A stretch of DNA of 64,000 nucleotides from an uncultured Ruminococcus sp. (GCA_900541505.1 UQKK01000001.1:184626-248625), one strand, 5' to 3'. Shown: positions 51,914 through 61,453, counted from the first letter of the stretch. Numbers and translations: made by a program. The notes: generated from the letters alone by a model not told the origin.

Positions 51914-52345
51914 ATGAATTTAGCAACAAAAATCATCTTCATTATCGCATTGCTCTTAAGCATCATCATTCCTTTCGGTTACTATCTGCTTGGGGAAAAG
52001 AGCAAGAAACGCTATAAACGCACCATCGGCGTCAACGCCTTTTTCTTCTTCGGCGCTTTCGCCCTCGCTTCTATCATGATGTGGGGCGGCGACGTGCAGG
52101 CAGCCGAGGGCGTGGCTTCTGACCCCGGTTTTGCAACAGGGATGGGTTATATCGCAGCCGCTCTGGTTACCGGTTTATCCTGTATCGGCGGCGGTATTGC
52201 CGTGGCGAGCGCAGCCAGCGCAGCTCTGGGCGCCATCAGTGAGGACTCCTCTGTTCTTGGTAAGTCCCTCATTTTCGTAGGTCTTGCAGAAGGTGTCTGC
52301 CTCTACGGGCTCATCATCTCCTTCATGATTCTGGGTAATCTGTAA
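51914..52345 (+). CDS. ntpK: V/A-type ATPase membrane rotor subunit K
   Basis: The 143-residue protein has four predicted helices. Only the second hairpin (about 70-143) is a normal c-type unit (GIAVASAASAALGAISEDSS, FVGLAEGVCLYGLIISF) with the ion-binding Glu in GLAEG. The first hairpin has no carboxylate and looks like a signal-anchor pair (residues 7-27 and 38-60). The glutamine that helps bind Na+ in Enterococcus NtpK is glycine here. I infer a ring with one site per subunit and probably proton coupling. AGGAGG precedes the ATG. Confidence 0.93.
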   Translation: MNLATKIIFIIALLLSIIIPFGYYLLGEKSKKRYKRTIGVNAFFFFGAFALASIMMWGGDVQAAEGVASDPGFATGMGYIAAALVTGLSCIGGGIAVASAASAALGAISEDSSVLGKSLIFVGLAEGVCLYGLIISFMILGNL

Positions 52346-52346
52346 G

Positions 52347-52655
52347 ATGAAAATGTATCTCATCAGTGATAATGTCGATACCTATACAGGGATGCGGCTC
52401 GCCGGGGTAGACGGCGTGGTCGTACATGAGCGGGACGAACTGCGCCAGGCACTGGAGGATGTCCTTGCGGACAAAACCGTGGGAATCGTACTGCTGACAG
52501 AAAAATTCGGCAGAGAATTTCCCGACATCATTGATACCTTCCGCCTGGAGCGAAAAATGCCGCTTCTCGTGGAAATCCCTGACAGGCACGGAACCGGACG
52601 CAAGAAAGACTTTATCACATCGTACATTACCGAGGCGATTGGCTTAAAGCTTTAA
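52347..52655 (+). CDS. ntpG: V/A-type ATPase subunit F
   Basis: The 102-residue protein has the Rossmann-like subunit F fold (KMYLISDNVDTYTGMRLAGVDG, GIVLLTEKFGREF). It sits on the central rotor beside subunit D and modulates hydrolysis. It begins one base after the K stop codon. Confidence 0.92.
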   Translation: MKMYLISDNVDTYTGMRLAGVDGVVVHERDELRQALEDVLADKTVGIVLLTEKFGREFPDIIDTFRLERKMPLLVEIPDRHGTGRKKDFITSYITEAIGLKL

Positions 52656-52664
52656 CTGGAAAGA

Positions 52665-52750
52665 TTACAGTTCAGCCCGTGCCATCTGTGACGGCTGCAG
52701 CTCATACTTGCAGCAGTTCAGCCCGCGCCATTCGTAAAACTGAACTGTAA
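52665..52750. repeat. Palindromic intergenic element within the V/A-ATPase operon
   Basis: The outer arms TTACAGTTCAG (52665-52675) and CTGAACTGTAA (52740-52750) are perfectly complementary. Inside lie two near-identical direct copies of CAGTTCAGCCCGYGCCAT (52668-52685 and 52714-52731). The layout resembles a REP-like or small non-autonomous element. It separates the F and E genes. Confidence 0.6.
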
Positions 52751-52780
52751 CCGGAAATTTATATAAAGGAGGAACCCCTC

Positions 52781-53368
52781 TTGACCCTAGAAGAAAAAAT
52801 CTCACACTTACGAACCACATCGATGGAGCAGGCAAGAAGTGAAGGCAATGCCATCATCGATTCCTATAAAGAGGCGTTGGAGAAAGTGTTTGAGGACCAC
52901 AAGGCCGAGTCGCTCCGCCAGTCTGAGACACGTATCAAGGCGGAGACAACAAATGCCAGACAACAGCTGAACCAGGCAATGGCAAAGTCCCAGCTTGAAA
53001 TCAAACGCCAGAACGGAAAAATCCAGCAGGAATTAAAGGATAAGATATTCGAGGAGGCAAGGAGCCTGGTCGATGATTATATGCAGACAGAAGATTATAT
53101 GGATTATCTCATGAGCTGCATAAAGCAGGCAAAAGCCTTCGCCGGAGACGACCCTGTCATCATCTACATCAACCCGACTGATGAAAAGAGACGCTCCGAC
53201 TTGGAAGATGCCACCCGGATTCCCCTGACTGTCAGTGCAGAGGACTTTATCGGCGGAGTGCGCGCTGTCATCCGCACGCGCAACATTCTGATTGATAATT
53301 CCTTTAAGACCAAACTGCGCAATGAATACGACTCATTTATTTTCTTAGGAGGTGACGGAGTTGCTTAA
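52781..53368 (+). CDS. ntpE: V/A-type ATPase subunit E
   Basis: The 195-residue peripheral-stalk subunit has a long N-terminal helix (about 1-95) for pairing with the G/H-type subunit and a C-terminal globular domain (GGVRAVIRTRNILIDNSFKTKL). The start is a TTG with AAAGGAGG ten bases upstream. Its stop overlaps the subunit A start by eight bases. Confidence 0.92.
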   Translation: MTLEEKISHLRTTSMEQARSEGNAIIDSYKEALEKVFEDHKAESLRQSETRIKAETTNARQQLNQAMAKSQLEIKRQNGKIQQELKDKIFEEARSLVDDYMQTEDYMDYLMSCIKQAKAFAGDDPVIIYINPTDEKRRSDLEDATRIPLTVSAEDFIGGVRAVIRTRNILIDNSFKTKLRNEYDSFIFLGGDGVA

Positions 53369-55127
53369 AACAGGATTCATTTACGGCATCAACGGTCCCG
53401 TCATCTATCTGAAGGGAAACACCGGTTTCCGTATGTCGGAGATGGTCTATGTCGGCAAGCAAAAACTGGTCGGCGAGGTCATCGCACTGGATAAGGATTT
53501 GACTACCATCCAGGTCTATGAGGAGACCACAGGATTAAAACCCGGCGAGGAGGTTGTCGCCAGCGGAAACGCAGTCTCTGTCGTACTGGCGCCGGGCATC
53601 CTTAACAATATCTTTGACGGAATTGAGCGCCCATTGGAGCGCATCGCCGACTCTGCCGGAGCCTTTATCACCCGCGGAGTCAGCGTGGACTCTCTGGACA
53701 GGCAGAAAAAGTGGAGCACCCATATCACCGTGCAGCCGGGACAATACCTGCACGGGGGCGATATCATCGCCGAGGTGCCGGAGACCCACGCTATTGTCCA
53801 CAAATGTATGATTCCCCCCGGTGTGGAAGGAACTGTCCTTTCCGTAGTTCCTGACGGGGAATACACAATAGAAGAAACATTGGTAACGCTGGAATTAGCA
53901 GACGGGAGCAAAAAGGAACTGCCTATGATGCAGCGCTGGCCCATTCGGACCGCGCGCCCGACTCATCACCGTTTCCCGGCTTCCGTTCCCCTCATCACGG
54001 GACAGCGTATCATCGATACCATGTTCCCCATCGCCAAGGGCGGCACTGCTGCCATCCCCGGCGGTTTCGGAACCGGAAAGACCATGACCCAGCACCAGAT
54101 TGCGAAATGGGCGGATGCAGACATCATCATCTATATCGGCTGCGGCGAGCGCGGCAACGAGATGACCCAGGTTCTCGAAGAGTTTGGGGAACTTACGGAC
54201 CCCCGTACTGGAAATCCTCTGATGGACAGGACCACCCTCATTGCCAACACATCCAACATGCCTGTTGCCGCGCGTGAGGCGAGTATCTACACAGGGCTCA
54301 CCCTGGCGGAATATTACCGGGATATGGGATACGACGTTGCAATTATGGCGGACTCCACCTCCCGCTGGGCGGAGGCTTTGCGTGAATTGTCCGGACGTCT
54401 GGAAGAGATGCCCGCTGAGGAAGGATTCCCGGCTTATCTGGCATCCCGCCTCTCCGCGTTTTACGAGCGGGCGGGCATGATGCACAATTTAAACGGAACC
54501 GACGGCTCTGTCACCATCATCGGAGCAGTTTCCCCGCAGGGTGGCGATTTCTCCGAGCCCGTCACACAGAATACCAAGCGGTTTGTCCGCTGCTTCTGGG
54601 GACTGGACAAGAGCCTTGCCTATTCCAGACATTTCCCTGCCATCCACTGGCTCACCAGCTACAGCGAATATCTGAACGATTTGAGCCACTGGTATCAGGA
54701 CAATGTCTCTCCGAAATTTGTGGACTATCGGAACCGCCTCATGGCGCTGTTAAACCAGGAGAGCAGCCTTCTGGAAATTGTAAAGCTCATCGGAAGCGAC
54801 GTGCTGCCGGACGACCAGAAACTTGTTCTGGAGATTGCCCGTGTCATCCGCCTCGGTTTCCTGCAGCAGAACGCTTTCCATAAGGACGACACCTGTGTCT
54901 CCATGGAAAAGCAGTATCTCATGATGGACACGATTTTATATTTGTATAAACAGGCACGCGCCCTCGTCACTATGGGGCACCCCATGTCTGTCTTAAAAGC
55001 AGAAAACATTTTCGACAGGGTCATCGCCATCAAGTATGACGTGCCTAATGACCGTCCGGAATTGTTCGCCGGATATCACCGGGACATCGACGCCTTTTAC
55101 CAGCGTGTCCTGGAGAAAAACGCATAG
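53361..55127 (+). CDS. ntpA: V/A-type ATPase catalytic subunit A
   Basis: The 588-residue catalytic subunit has the family bulge domain (about 110-190) and the Walker A loop PGGFGTGKTMTQHQIAKW, followed by YIGCGERGNEM and MADSTSRWAEALRELSGRLEEMPAEEG. It splits or makes ATP in the peripheral head. The start was set at a TTG (53361) because AGGAGG lies eight bases upstream, giving LLKTGFIYGINGPV; a GTG nine bases earlier overlaps that site. Confidence 0.97.
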   Translation: MLKTGFIYGINGPVIYLKGNTGFRMSEMVYVGKQKLVGEVIALDKDLTTIQVYEETTGLKPGEEVVASGNAVSVVLAPGILNNIFDGIERPLERIADSAGAFITRGVSVDSLDRQKKWSTHITVQPGQYLHGGDIIAEVPETHAIVHKCMIPPGVEGTVLSVVPDGEYTIEETLVTLELADGSKKELPMMQRWPIRTARPTHHRFPASVPLITGQRIIDTMFPIAKGGTAAIPGGFGTGKTMTQHQIAKWADADIIIYIGCGERGNEMTQVLEEFGELTDPRTGNPLMDRTTLIANTSNMPVAAREASIYTGLTLAEYYRDMGYDVAIMADSTSRWAEALRELSGRLEEMPAEEGFPAYLASRLSAFYERAGMMHNLNGTDGSVTIIGAVSPQGGDFSEPVTQNTKRFVRCFWGLDKSLAYSRHFPAIHWLTSYSEYLNDLSHWYQDNVSPKFVDYRNRLMALLNQESSLLEIVKLIGSDVLPDDQKLVLEIARVIRLGFLQQNAFHKDDTCVSMEKQYLMMDTILYLYKQARALVTMGHPMSVLKAENIFDRVIAIKYDVPNDRPELFAGYHRDIDAFYQRVLEKNA

Positions 55128-55151
55128 AAACGCATAAGGAGGGTACCTTTT

Positions 55152-56540
55152 ATGTCAATTGAATATTTAGGCTTAAGCAGTATCAACGGTCCTCTGATTG
55201 CGCTGGAGGGCGTACAGGACGCATTTTTTGATGAAATCGTAGAATTTGTCATAGACGGCACAGAGCGCAAGATTGGACGTATCGTAGAAGTGTACGAGGA
55301 CCGCGCCGTCATCCAGGTATTCGAGGGCTCTGAAAATATGTCCCTGAAGAACACCCACACCCGTCTCACCGGACACCCTATGGAGATTGCCCTCTCCCCC
55401 GATATGCTGGGGAGAACCTTCAACGGCATCGGGCAGCCCATCGACGACCTGGGACCTCTCGTCACCACTCTGAAGCGGGACGTGAACGGTCTGCCTCTGA
55501 ATCCGGTAGAGCGCGAATATCCGAGAAACTATATCCATACAGGGATTTCCGCTATCGACGGTCTAACCACTCTGATTCGCGGGCAGAAACTGCCGATTTT
55601 CTCTGGAAACGGTCTGCCCCACGACCAGCTGGCGGCACAGATTGTAAAACAGGCATCCTTAGGAGAAAATTCCGACGAGCAGTTCGCCATCGTATTTGCT
55701 GCCATGGGCGTCAAACACGATGTGGCCGATTTCTTCCGCCACACCTTCGAGGAAAGCGGTGTTGCCGACCATGTGGCAATGTTTTTGAACCTCGCCAACG
55801 ACCCGGTGGTGGAGCGTCTCATTACCCCGAAGGTTGCGCTGACTGTGGCAGAATATCTCGCCTTTGAGCAGCACATGCATATCCTCGTCATCCTAACTGA
55901 TATGACATCCTTTGCCGAGGCGATGCGTGAAGTCTCCTCCTCCAAAGGAGAAATCCCCAGCCGTAAGGGATATCCCGGCTATCTGTACAGCGAGCTGGCG
56001 ACCATTTACGAGCGCGCGGGCATTGTCCGGGGTGTGAACGGGTCCGTGACCCAGCTTCCCATCCTCACCATGCCAAACGATGATATCACCCACCCCATCT
56101 CCGATTTGACAGGGTACATTACGGAGGGACAGATTGTACTCGACCGCCCGCTGCACGGGCAGTCCATCTACCCGCCTATCAACATCCTGCCATCCCTCTC
56201 CCGTCTGATGAAGGACGGCATCGGCGAAGGCTATACGAGGGAGGACCACCAGGATTTGGCAAACCAGCTCTTCTCCGCCTATGCGAAGGTGGGCGATGCC
56301 AGAAACTTAGCTTCCGTCATCGGCGAGGACGAACTCTCACCTATCGATAAGAAATACCTGGAGTTCGGTAAAGAATTTGAGGAGAACTATATCGGTCAGA
56401 GACCGGATGAGAACCGCAGTATGGAAGAAACACTGGACCTGGGCTGGAAACTTCTTGGACGTCTCCCAAGAGAAGAACTCGACCGTGTGGATACGAAGAT
56501 ACTGGATAAATACTACCATCCCATCGGAGAAGACGAGTAA
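55152..56540 (+). CDS. ntpB: V/A-type ATPase subunit B
   Basis: The 462-residue non-catalytic head subunit has IDGLTTLIRGQKLPIFSGNG in place of a Walker A loop, LTDMTSFAEAMREVSSSKGEIPSRKGYPGYLYSELAT-type segments (shown in part) and PSLSRLMKDGIG. AAGGAGGGT precedes the ATG. It alternates with subunit A in the hexameric head. Confidence 0.97.
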   Translation: MSIEYLGLSSINGPLIALEGVQDAFFDEIVEFVIDGTERKIGRIVEVYEDRAVIQVFEGSENMSLKNTHTRLTGHPMEIALSPDMLGRTFNGIGQPIDDLGPLVTTLKRDVNGLPLNPVEREYPRNYIHTGISAIDGLTTLIRGQKLPIFSGNGLPHDQLAAQIVKQASLGENSDEQFAIVFAAMGVKHDVADFFRHTFEESGVADHVAMFLNLANDPVVERLITPKVALTVAEYLAFEQHMHILVILTDMTSFAEAMREVSSSKGEIPSRKGYPGYLYSELATIYERAGIVRGVNGSVTQLPILTMPNDDITHPISDLTGYITEGQIVLDRPLHGQSIYPPINILPSLSRLMKDGIGEGYTREDHQDLANQLFSAYAKVGDARNLASVIGEDELSPIDKKYLEFGKEFEENYIGQRPDENRSMEETLDLGWKLLGRLPREELDRVDTKILDKYYHPIGEDE

Positions 56541-56575
56541 TCCTTAAACAGATAACGCGCCTGCCCATAAAGCTG

Positions 56576-56593
56576 CGGGGCGCGCCCCGTTTT
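56576..56593 (+). terminator. GC palindrome with T run between subunits B and D
   Basis: CGGGGCGCGCCCCG is a perfect 14-bp palindrome followed by TTTT. The loop is tight, so the stem would be five bp or a cruciform. It lies inside the 161-base gap of the operon and could lower expression of the subunit D gene. Confidence 0.45.
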
Positions 56594-56701
56594 AAAGGAC
56601 ACCATATCTGAACTGCGCGGCGCGCTATACAAAAGGATGCCGCCCGCTGCTGCGGAATTGATTTCATTTTTTATTATACTCTTACAGAAAGGAAGGATTT
56701 C

Positions 56702-57322
56702 ATGGACCCGCGTACATTTCCCACAAAAGGAAATCTCATGCTGGCAAAAAATTCTCTGGCTCTCGCCAAACAGGGCTATGATTTGATGGATAAAAAGCGC
56801 AACATCCTGATTCGGGAGCTGATGGACTTAATCGATGAAGCGCGCAACATCCAGGACGAGATTGACAGCACATTTACCTACGCCTACCGCTGCCTGCAGC
56901 GGGCGAATATCGAGCACGGAATCAGCATGGTAGACCAACTCGCCTACACGGTTCCTATAGAAAATTCCATCACCATCCAGACGCGGAGCATCATGGGTAC
57001 AGAGATTCCCCATGTGAAATATATCCCCGATGATGGAACTCCCACCTATTCCTTCAGCACCACACGGGAGTCCATCGACACCGCGCGTGAAGCGTTCCGC
57101 AAGGTAAAAGATTTGACCATCAAGCTCTCCATGGTGGAAAACGCGGCATACCGGCTGGCTTCTAATATCAAGAAGACACAGAAACGCGCCAATGCGCTGC
57201 AGAATATCACCATCCCCATGTATTCCGAGCTGGTGTATACCATCACCAATGCGCTGGAGGAAAAAGAGAGGGAGGAGTTTACAAGGCTGAAGGTCATAAA
57301 GAGGATGAAGATGAAGGGATAA
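56702..57322 (+). CDS. ntpD: V/A-type ATPase subunit D
   Basis: The 206-residue protein is the rotor shaft. It begins PTKGNLMLAKNSLALAKQGYDLMDKKRNIL (cited in part: KGNLMLAKNSLALAKQGYDL), typical of subunit D, and ends with a long helix (AYRLASNIKKTQKRANALQN). AAAGGAAGG lies upstream. It is the last gene of the operon and is followed by two terminators. Confidence 0.95.
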   Translation: MDPRTFPTKGNLMLAKNSLALAKQGYDLMDKKRNILIRELMDLIDEARNIQDEIDSTFTYAYRCLQRANIEHGISMVDQLAYTVPIENSITIQTRSIMGTEIPHVKYIPDDGTPTYSFSTTRESIDTAREAFRKVKDLTIKLSMVENAAYRLASNIKKTQKRANALQNITIPMYSELVYTITNALEEKEREEFTRLKVIKRMKMKG

Positions 57323-57332
57323 GCAGTTAACC

Positions 57333-57377
57333 AAAATGGTCGTCCAAGTTTTACCAGAGACAGGGACGGCCATTTTT
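57333..57377 (+). terminator. Terminator of the V/A-type ATPase operon
   Basis: ATGGTCGTCC pairs with GGACGGCCAT (one G-U pair) and TTTT follows, 11 bases after the ntpD stop codon. Confidence 0.75.
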
Positions 57378-57400
57378 CATGGTCATTTTTGAGGTAGTTC

Positions 57401-57480
57401 AAAAAGAGGGCGTCCTGCATCAGATAAATCAAACGACCACGCATTTTTCATGACTTATCCGATACGGAACGCCCGTTTTT
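57401..57480. terminator. Bidirectional terminator between the ntp operon and the permease gene
   Basis: GGGCGTCC (57408-57415) and GGAACGCCC (57466-57474) pair with one bulge; TTTTT follows on the plus strand and TCTTTTT on the minus strand. It would stop both convergent operons. Confidence 0.6.
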
Positions 57481-57534
57481 ATATTAAGGATTACACATAA
57501 AGAAATCCTTTTTATATATCATATTTTTTATTTC

Positions 57535-58941
57535 TTAATCTTTTAATACACTGCTCATCATTTCATCTATTTTCTTCAATCCATCCGGTCTGTTCTTTGC
57601 CCGAATATACAGCGCAATACCCAGTATAATCCAGATGAGTACCATCAGGATTTCATATGGCCACTTTAATCCCGACCCGGGGAATCCCGGCAGGGAGATA
57701 AATACCAGAATAGCTCCCATCAGTACCGCGATATAACCAACTGCTACGCTTTTTACTCTGTAAGGTCTCACCATATCCGGTTGTGATTTTCTCAACTTGA
57801 TAAAGGATATCGCAACAATTACATAGGCAACAACACTTCCAAAACCTCCGGCAGTCGGATACCATACATTGACGCCGCCGCCCATAAATCCGGAAACCAG
57901 CATAAAAACTCCCATTACAATGACTGCTCTGTACGGCGTCTGATATTTTGGATGAAGCTTCGCAAAATATTCCGGCATCATTCCGCCCCGTGCCATACTG
58001 TACATCAGACGGCTTCCGTTGATATATGTGGAAATCCAGGAAGTGAGGATTCCAAGCAAGCCCACTACAATCATCGCCTTACCTGCTATCGGATTGTTGT
58101 TAAAGATTGCTGTCATTGAATCCACTGCTGCCAATTTGGAGTTCTCGATATCTCCGTGGGAAAGTCCGAGTGATGTGGCAATGATTGTCAAAATAAACCA
58201 CGCTACCGCTGCCAGCATAACTGATACAATCACTTTTCCCAAATCTTTTGGTTTTACTGTCGATTCCTCTGAAGCCTGAGGGATACACTCAAATCCTGCC
58301 AAAAAGGTCGCGCATGTCAGAATATTTGCCGCTACCCCTCTTGTACCGTTTGCAATCAGAGGCTCAAAGTTCCTTGTATCTCCCAAGAAAACAGCTGCGA
58401 TAATGAAAATTGCCGCTATTGCTATCATGATGATAACCGCGATGTTCTGCACTCTGGACATTCCCTGGATTCCTGTATAGGTCAGCCAAATCATCAGCAC
58501 TGCCATTATCATATAAGCAGCCAGCGTCCCCACATGAATCTCATAGCCGTATACTGTGTACAACAGTGGTGTATCTGTCAACGGATAGAGATAATTTAAC
58601 GCGTCTACCGCCGCATTGCAAAGCCAGCTCACGAACAGAACCGGATTCAGCAGACACGCCCAGCCCGCGATAAATGATGCCTTCGTGCCATATGCCCTCC
58701 ATGCGAAATTCTGCGGTCCTCCCGCCTTCGGCATGGCAGATGCTAGTTCACCGTAACACAGAGCTACAAATATCATCATAATTCCGGCAAATACAAAGGA
58801 CAGACAAGCTCCCAGCATACCGGCTCCGCCAATCCAGGTGGCGCCCATCGAAATCCATCCCCAGCCTATGATTGCACCAAATCCAATGGCAAAGAGGTCT
58901 AATTTCCCCAATACTCGTTTTAATTCCTTCTTTTCTTCCAT
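57535..58941 (-). CDS. APC-family amino acid permease
   Basis: The 468-residue transporter has twelve predicted helices with the APC helix-1 motif FAIGFGAIIGWGWISMGATW and a conserved GGPQNFAWRAYG near helix 3. It belongs to the amino acid-polyamine-organocation superfamily. It is the last gene of a unit with a PatB-type C-S lyase, an M24 peptidase and RidA, so import of a sulfur amino acid or small peptide-derived amino acid is a reasonable guess. It starts three bases after the lyase stop codon. Confidence 0.92.
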   Translation of the reverse strand: MEEKKELKRVLGKLDLFAIGFGAIIGWGWISMGATWIGGAGMLGACLSFVFAGIMMIFVALCYGELASAMPKAGGPQNFAWRAYGTKASFIAGWACLLNPVLFVSWLCNAAVDALNYLYPLTDTPLLYTVYGYEIHVGTLAAYMIMAVLMIWLTYTGIQGMSRVQNIAVIIMIAIAAIFIIAAVFLGDTRNFEPLIANGTRGVAANILTCATFLAGFECIPQASEESTVKPKDLGKVIVSVMLAAVAWFILTIIATSLGLSHGDIENSKLAAVDSMTAIFNNNPIAGKAMIVVGLLGILTSWISTYINGSRLMYSMARGGMMPEYFAKLHPKYQTPYRAVIVMGVFMLVSGFMGGGVNVWYPTAGGFGSVVAYVIVAISFIKLRKSQPDMVRPYRVKSVAVGYIAVLMGAILVFISLPGFPGSGLKWPYEILMVLIWIILGIALYIRAKNRPDGLKKIDEMMSSVLKD

Positions 58942-58944
58942 AAC

Positions 58945-60117
58945 TTATTCCTTTCGTTTTTTCACAGCCGTCTCCATACGCTCCATAGCTTCCTTTAAAA
59001 GCTCGTGCGGACACGCGATGTTCATCCTCACATGCTGCTCCCCGCCGGAGCCGAAAATAATTCCGGCTTCCAGCCCAAGCCCCGCTTCTTTTCTGAAAAA
59101 CTCCTCCAGCTCTTCATCCTTTATGCCGAGTTCGCCGCAGTCCAGCCACATTAAATATGTCCCCTGCAGCTCGGAACAGGTAATTACAGGCAGACGGTCT
59201 GCCAAAAAGTTCACTACATAGTCTCTGTTTTTCTGCAGATAGGCGACCAGTTCCTTTACATAATTCTCCCCATATTGAAAAGCCGCCTCAAACGCTACCA
59301 ACGCAAAATTGTTTACATTAAACAATCCCCACGCCTCTCTGAGCCTCAGCATCTTTTCCCGCAGCTCAGCATTATCCATCACTGCGGCTGACGTCTGCAG
59401 CCCTGCCAGGTTAAACGTTTTCGCCATAGAATAGGCGGTCACTGTGATATCCGCCGCCTCCGGCGAAATGGAGGCAAAGGGTACATGATGAAATCCAGGC
59501 ATAATCAAATCCGAGTGTATCTCATCTGCAAAAACCTTGATGTCGTTGCGGACACAAATATCCGCCACCTTCTCAAGTTCCTCTCTGGTAAAGACTCTGC
59601 CCACCGGGTTATGCGGATTGCACAGCAGGAGAGCTTTCGTCTCTTCCTTTGCCGCCAGTTCCTCCAGCTTGTCGAAATCAATCTGATATATCCCATCTTT
59701 CAGAAGGAGCTCACAGCTCTCCACACACCGGTCATTATTTTCAATATAGCTTGTAAATGGATAATAGACAGGGGTCATGATGATAATATGCTCTCCCGGT
59801 TTGGACACCGTATTGATAAACATTGCCATAGTAGTGAGCACACCGGGACTTGCCATAATATGACTTTCCTCTATCTTCCATCCATGATGTTTATAAATCC
59901 ACGCTGTCAGGACTCTTTCAAAAGTCCCGTCATCATGCGGATATCCAAAAATGGGATGCTCTGCCCTTTTCTGAAGTGCCGTTACCACTTCGTCCGGCGC
60001 CGGGAAATCCATATCTGCCACCCACATGGGTATCACTTCACCGCTGCGATAGTATTCCTCCGAATCCCATTTACAGCACTGCGTCCCTACACGTTCAATC
60101 TTTCTGTCAAAATCCAC
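58945..60117 (-). CDS. MalY/PatB-type PLP aminotransferase/C-S lyase
   Basis: The 390-residue fold-type I PLP enzyme has the lysine in AYSMAKTFNLAGLQTS, the NPHNPVGRVFT motif, and DEIHSDLIMPG, which is typical of the MalY/PatB group. These enzymes cleave cysteine, cystathionine or related C-S bonds to pyruvate, ammonia and a thiol. Such beta-elimination releases 2-aminoacrylate, the substrate of RidA, encoded in the same operon. True aminotransferase activity cannot be ruled out. Confidence 0.9.
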   Translation of the reverse strand: MDFDRKIERVGTQCCKWDSEEYYRSGEVIPMWVADMDFPAPDEVVTALQKRAEHPIFGYPHDDGTFERVLTAWIYKHHGWKIEESHIMASPGVLTTMAMFINTVSKPGEHIIIMTPVYYPFTSYIENNDRCVESCELLLKDGIYQIDFDKLEELAAKEETKALLLCNPHNPVGRVFTREELEKVADICVRNDIKVFADEIHSDLIMPGFHHVPFASISPEAADITVTAYSMAKTFNLAGLQTSAAVMDNAELREKMLRLREAWGLFNVNNFALVAFEAAFQYGENYVKELVAYLQKNRDYVVNFLADRLPVITCSELQGTYLMWLDCGELGIKDEELEEFFRKEAGLGLEAGIIFGSGGEQHVRMNIACPHELLKEAMERMETAVKKRKE

Positions 60118-60150
60118 TCTTATCGTCCCTCCAATTACTTAATGTTCTCT

Positions 60151-61362
60151 CTAAACTCCTATCTCAACAATCTCCTCCGGCACATATGTGAAACGCTCAT
60201 AACCGTTTTCTGTTATCACGATGGTATCTTCCGGCGTCATACCGCCCAGTACCGCGCTGCTGTACGGCACTTCACAGCTTACAACCATGCCAGGCTTAAA
60301 TGTCTCATCTCCCACATATGGAGAGATATACGGATATTCCTCTGCCAGGAAATAAGTACCGATGGAATGTCCCAAATGTCCTCTTACGTAGTCCGGCACA
60401 GTCTTTCTTACAATTGCCATAACCTCATTGTACACGTCCGCAATCTTCACTCCCGGTCCAATCATTTCCAATTCTCTGTGGTAGCCGTCCATCAGCGCCG
60501 CGTAAAGCTTTTTCGCTTCGTCTGATGCCTTCCCTACAGAATAAGCGCGGCATATATCGCTGATGTATCCCAAATAGAAAGGTCCGCAGTCCATTCTGAC
60601 GATATCACCCTTGCGCAGTGTGTCCTCCGGTGGAATCTCAAAGTTCCCGAAATACCTTCCACCTACAGAGAGAACCGGTCTTGCGCCTGTTACGCCCTCG
60701 CCCTGAGCGAAGCAGTTCTGATAAGCAAGATTCACAAGCTCGCCGACTGTCATTCCTTCTCTCATGGCATTGGCGGTCGCCTCCATCTGCCGCTCGCTCA
60801 TCTGCGCGGCCGTGCGCAGCACATCGATTTCCCATTTTGTCTTTATCATCCTGGCTCTGCTCAACACTTCATCACAGTCAACATATGTACACGCCCCGGC
60901 ATTTTCCTGGAAAATCTTCATCGCATCATAGGTCAGCAATTTAGATTGAATACCAATCACTGCATCCGGTTTCTTTGCCTTTATAATGTCAAGAGCCTGC
61001 CTGAATGTCTTGCTGCCATCCACTGTGGAAGGGCGTACCTTCGGTGCCGGTTTTCCTGTGATTTTTTCCAGTCCGTCGATGAAAATACCTGTCGTAGAGA
61101 CATCCATCTTACAACCGGGAATCTGGTCCATCGACATGGTCTCATAGTCCGGAAGAATAACCGTAAATTCTCCCTCTGCCGGGCAGACCGCAATGCAATA
61201 TCCCGGTACATTCGTAACCTTCTGGAAAGTGCTGTAATGCCCTGTAGCATAATAGATAGCTCCAAACTCTGTGAGAATCAGATCATCGATTCCCTTTTCT
61301 TTCATGACTGTCTGGATTCTCTCCTGAAATTCCATTTGATTTCTGTCACTATATTTAACCAT
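60151..61362 (-). CDS. M24-family peptidase (Xaa-Pro dipeptidase/creatinase type)
   Basis: The 403-residue protein has an N-terminal creatinase-like domain (about 1-150) and a C-terminal pita-bread domain. The metal ligands are visible in VRMDCGPFYLGYISDICRAY (two Asp), GHLGHSIG (His), SCEVPY (Glu) and TENGYERF (Glu). It probably cleaves dipeptides such as Xaa-Pro or a related amide bond. AGGAGGAG precedes the ATG at 61362; an upstream in-frame ATG is not supported. Its role in the permease-lyase operon is inferred to be supply of the amino acid. Confidence 0.9.
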   Translation of the reverse strand: MVKYSDRNQMEFQERIQTVMKEKGIDDLILTEFGAIYYATGHYSTFQKVTNVPGYCIAVCPAEGEFTVILPDYETMSMDQIPGCKMDVSTTGIFIDGLEKITGKPAPKVRPSTVDGSKTFRQALDIIKAKKPDAVIGIQSKLLTYDAMKIFQENAGACTYVDCDEVLSRARMIKTKWEIDVLRTAAQMSERQMEATANAMREGMTVGELVNLAYQNCFAQGEGVTGARPVLSVGGRYFGNFEIPPEDTLRKGDIVRMDCGPFYLGYISDICRAYSVGKASDEAKKLYAALMDGYHRELEMIGPGVKIADVYNEVMAIVRKTVPDYVRGHLGHSIGTYFLAEEYPYISPYVGDETFKPGMVVSCEVPYSSAVLGGMTPEDTIVITENGYERFTYVPEEIVEIGV

Positions 61363-61453
61363 CTTTCTCCTCCTGTTCTGTTTCAAATAGATTACCGTTC
61401 TATTCTGTGTTCCACTTACTTTCCCCTTTGTCCTAGGTTGTACCGTATTGCAC

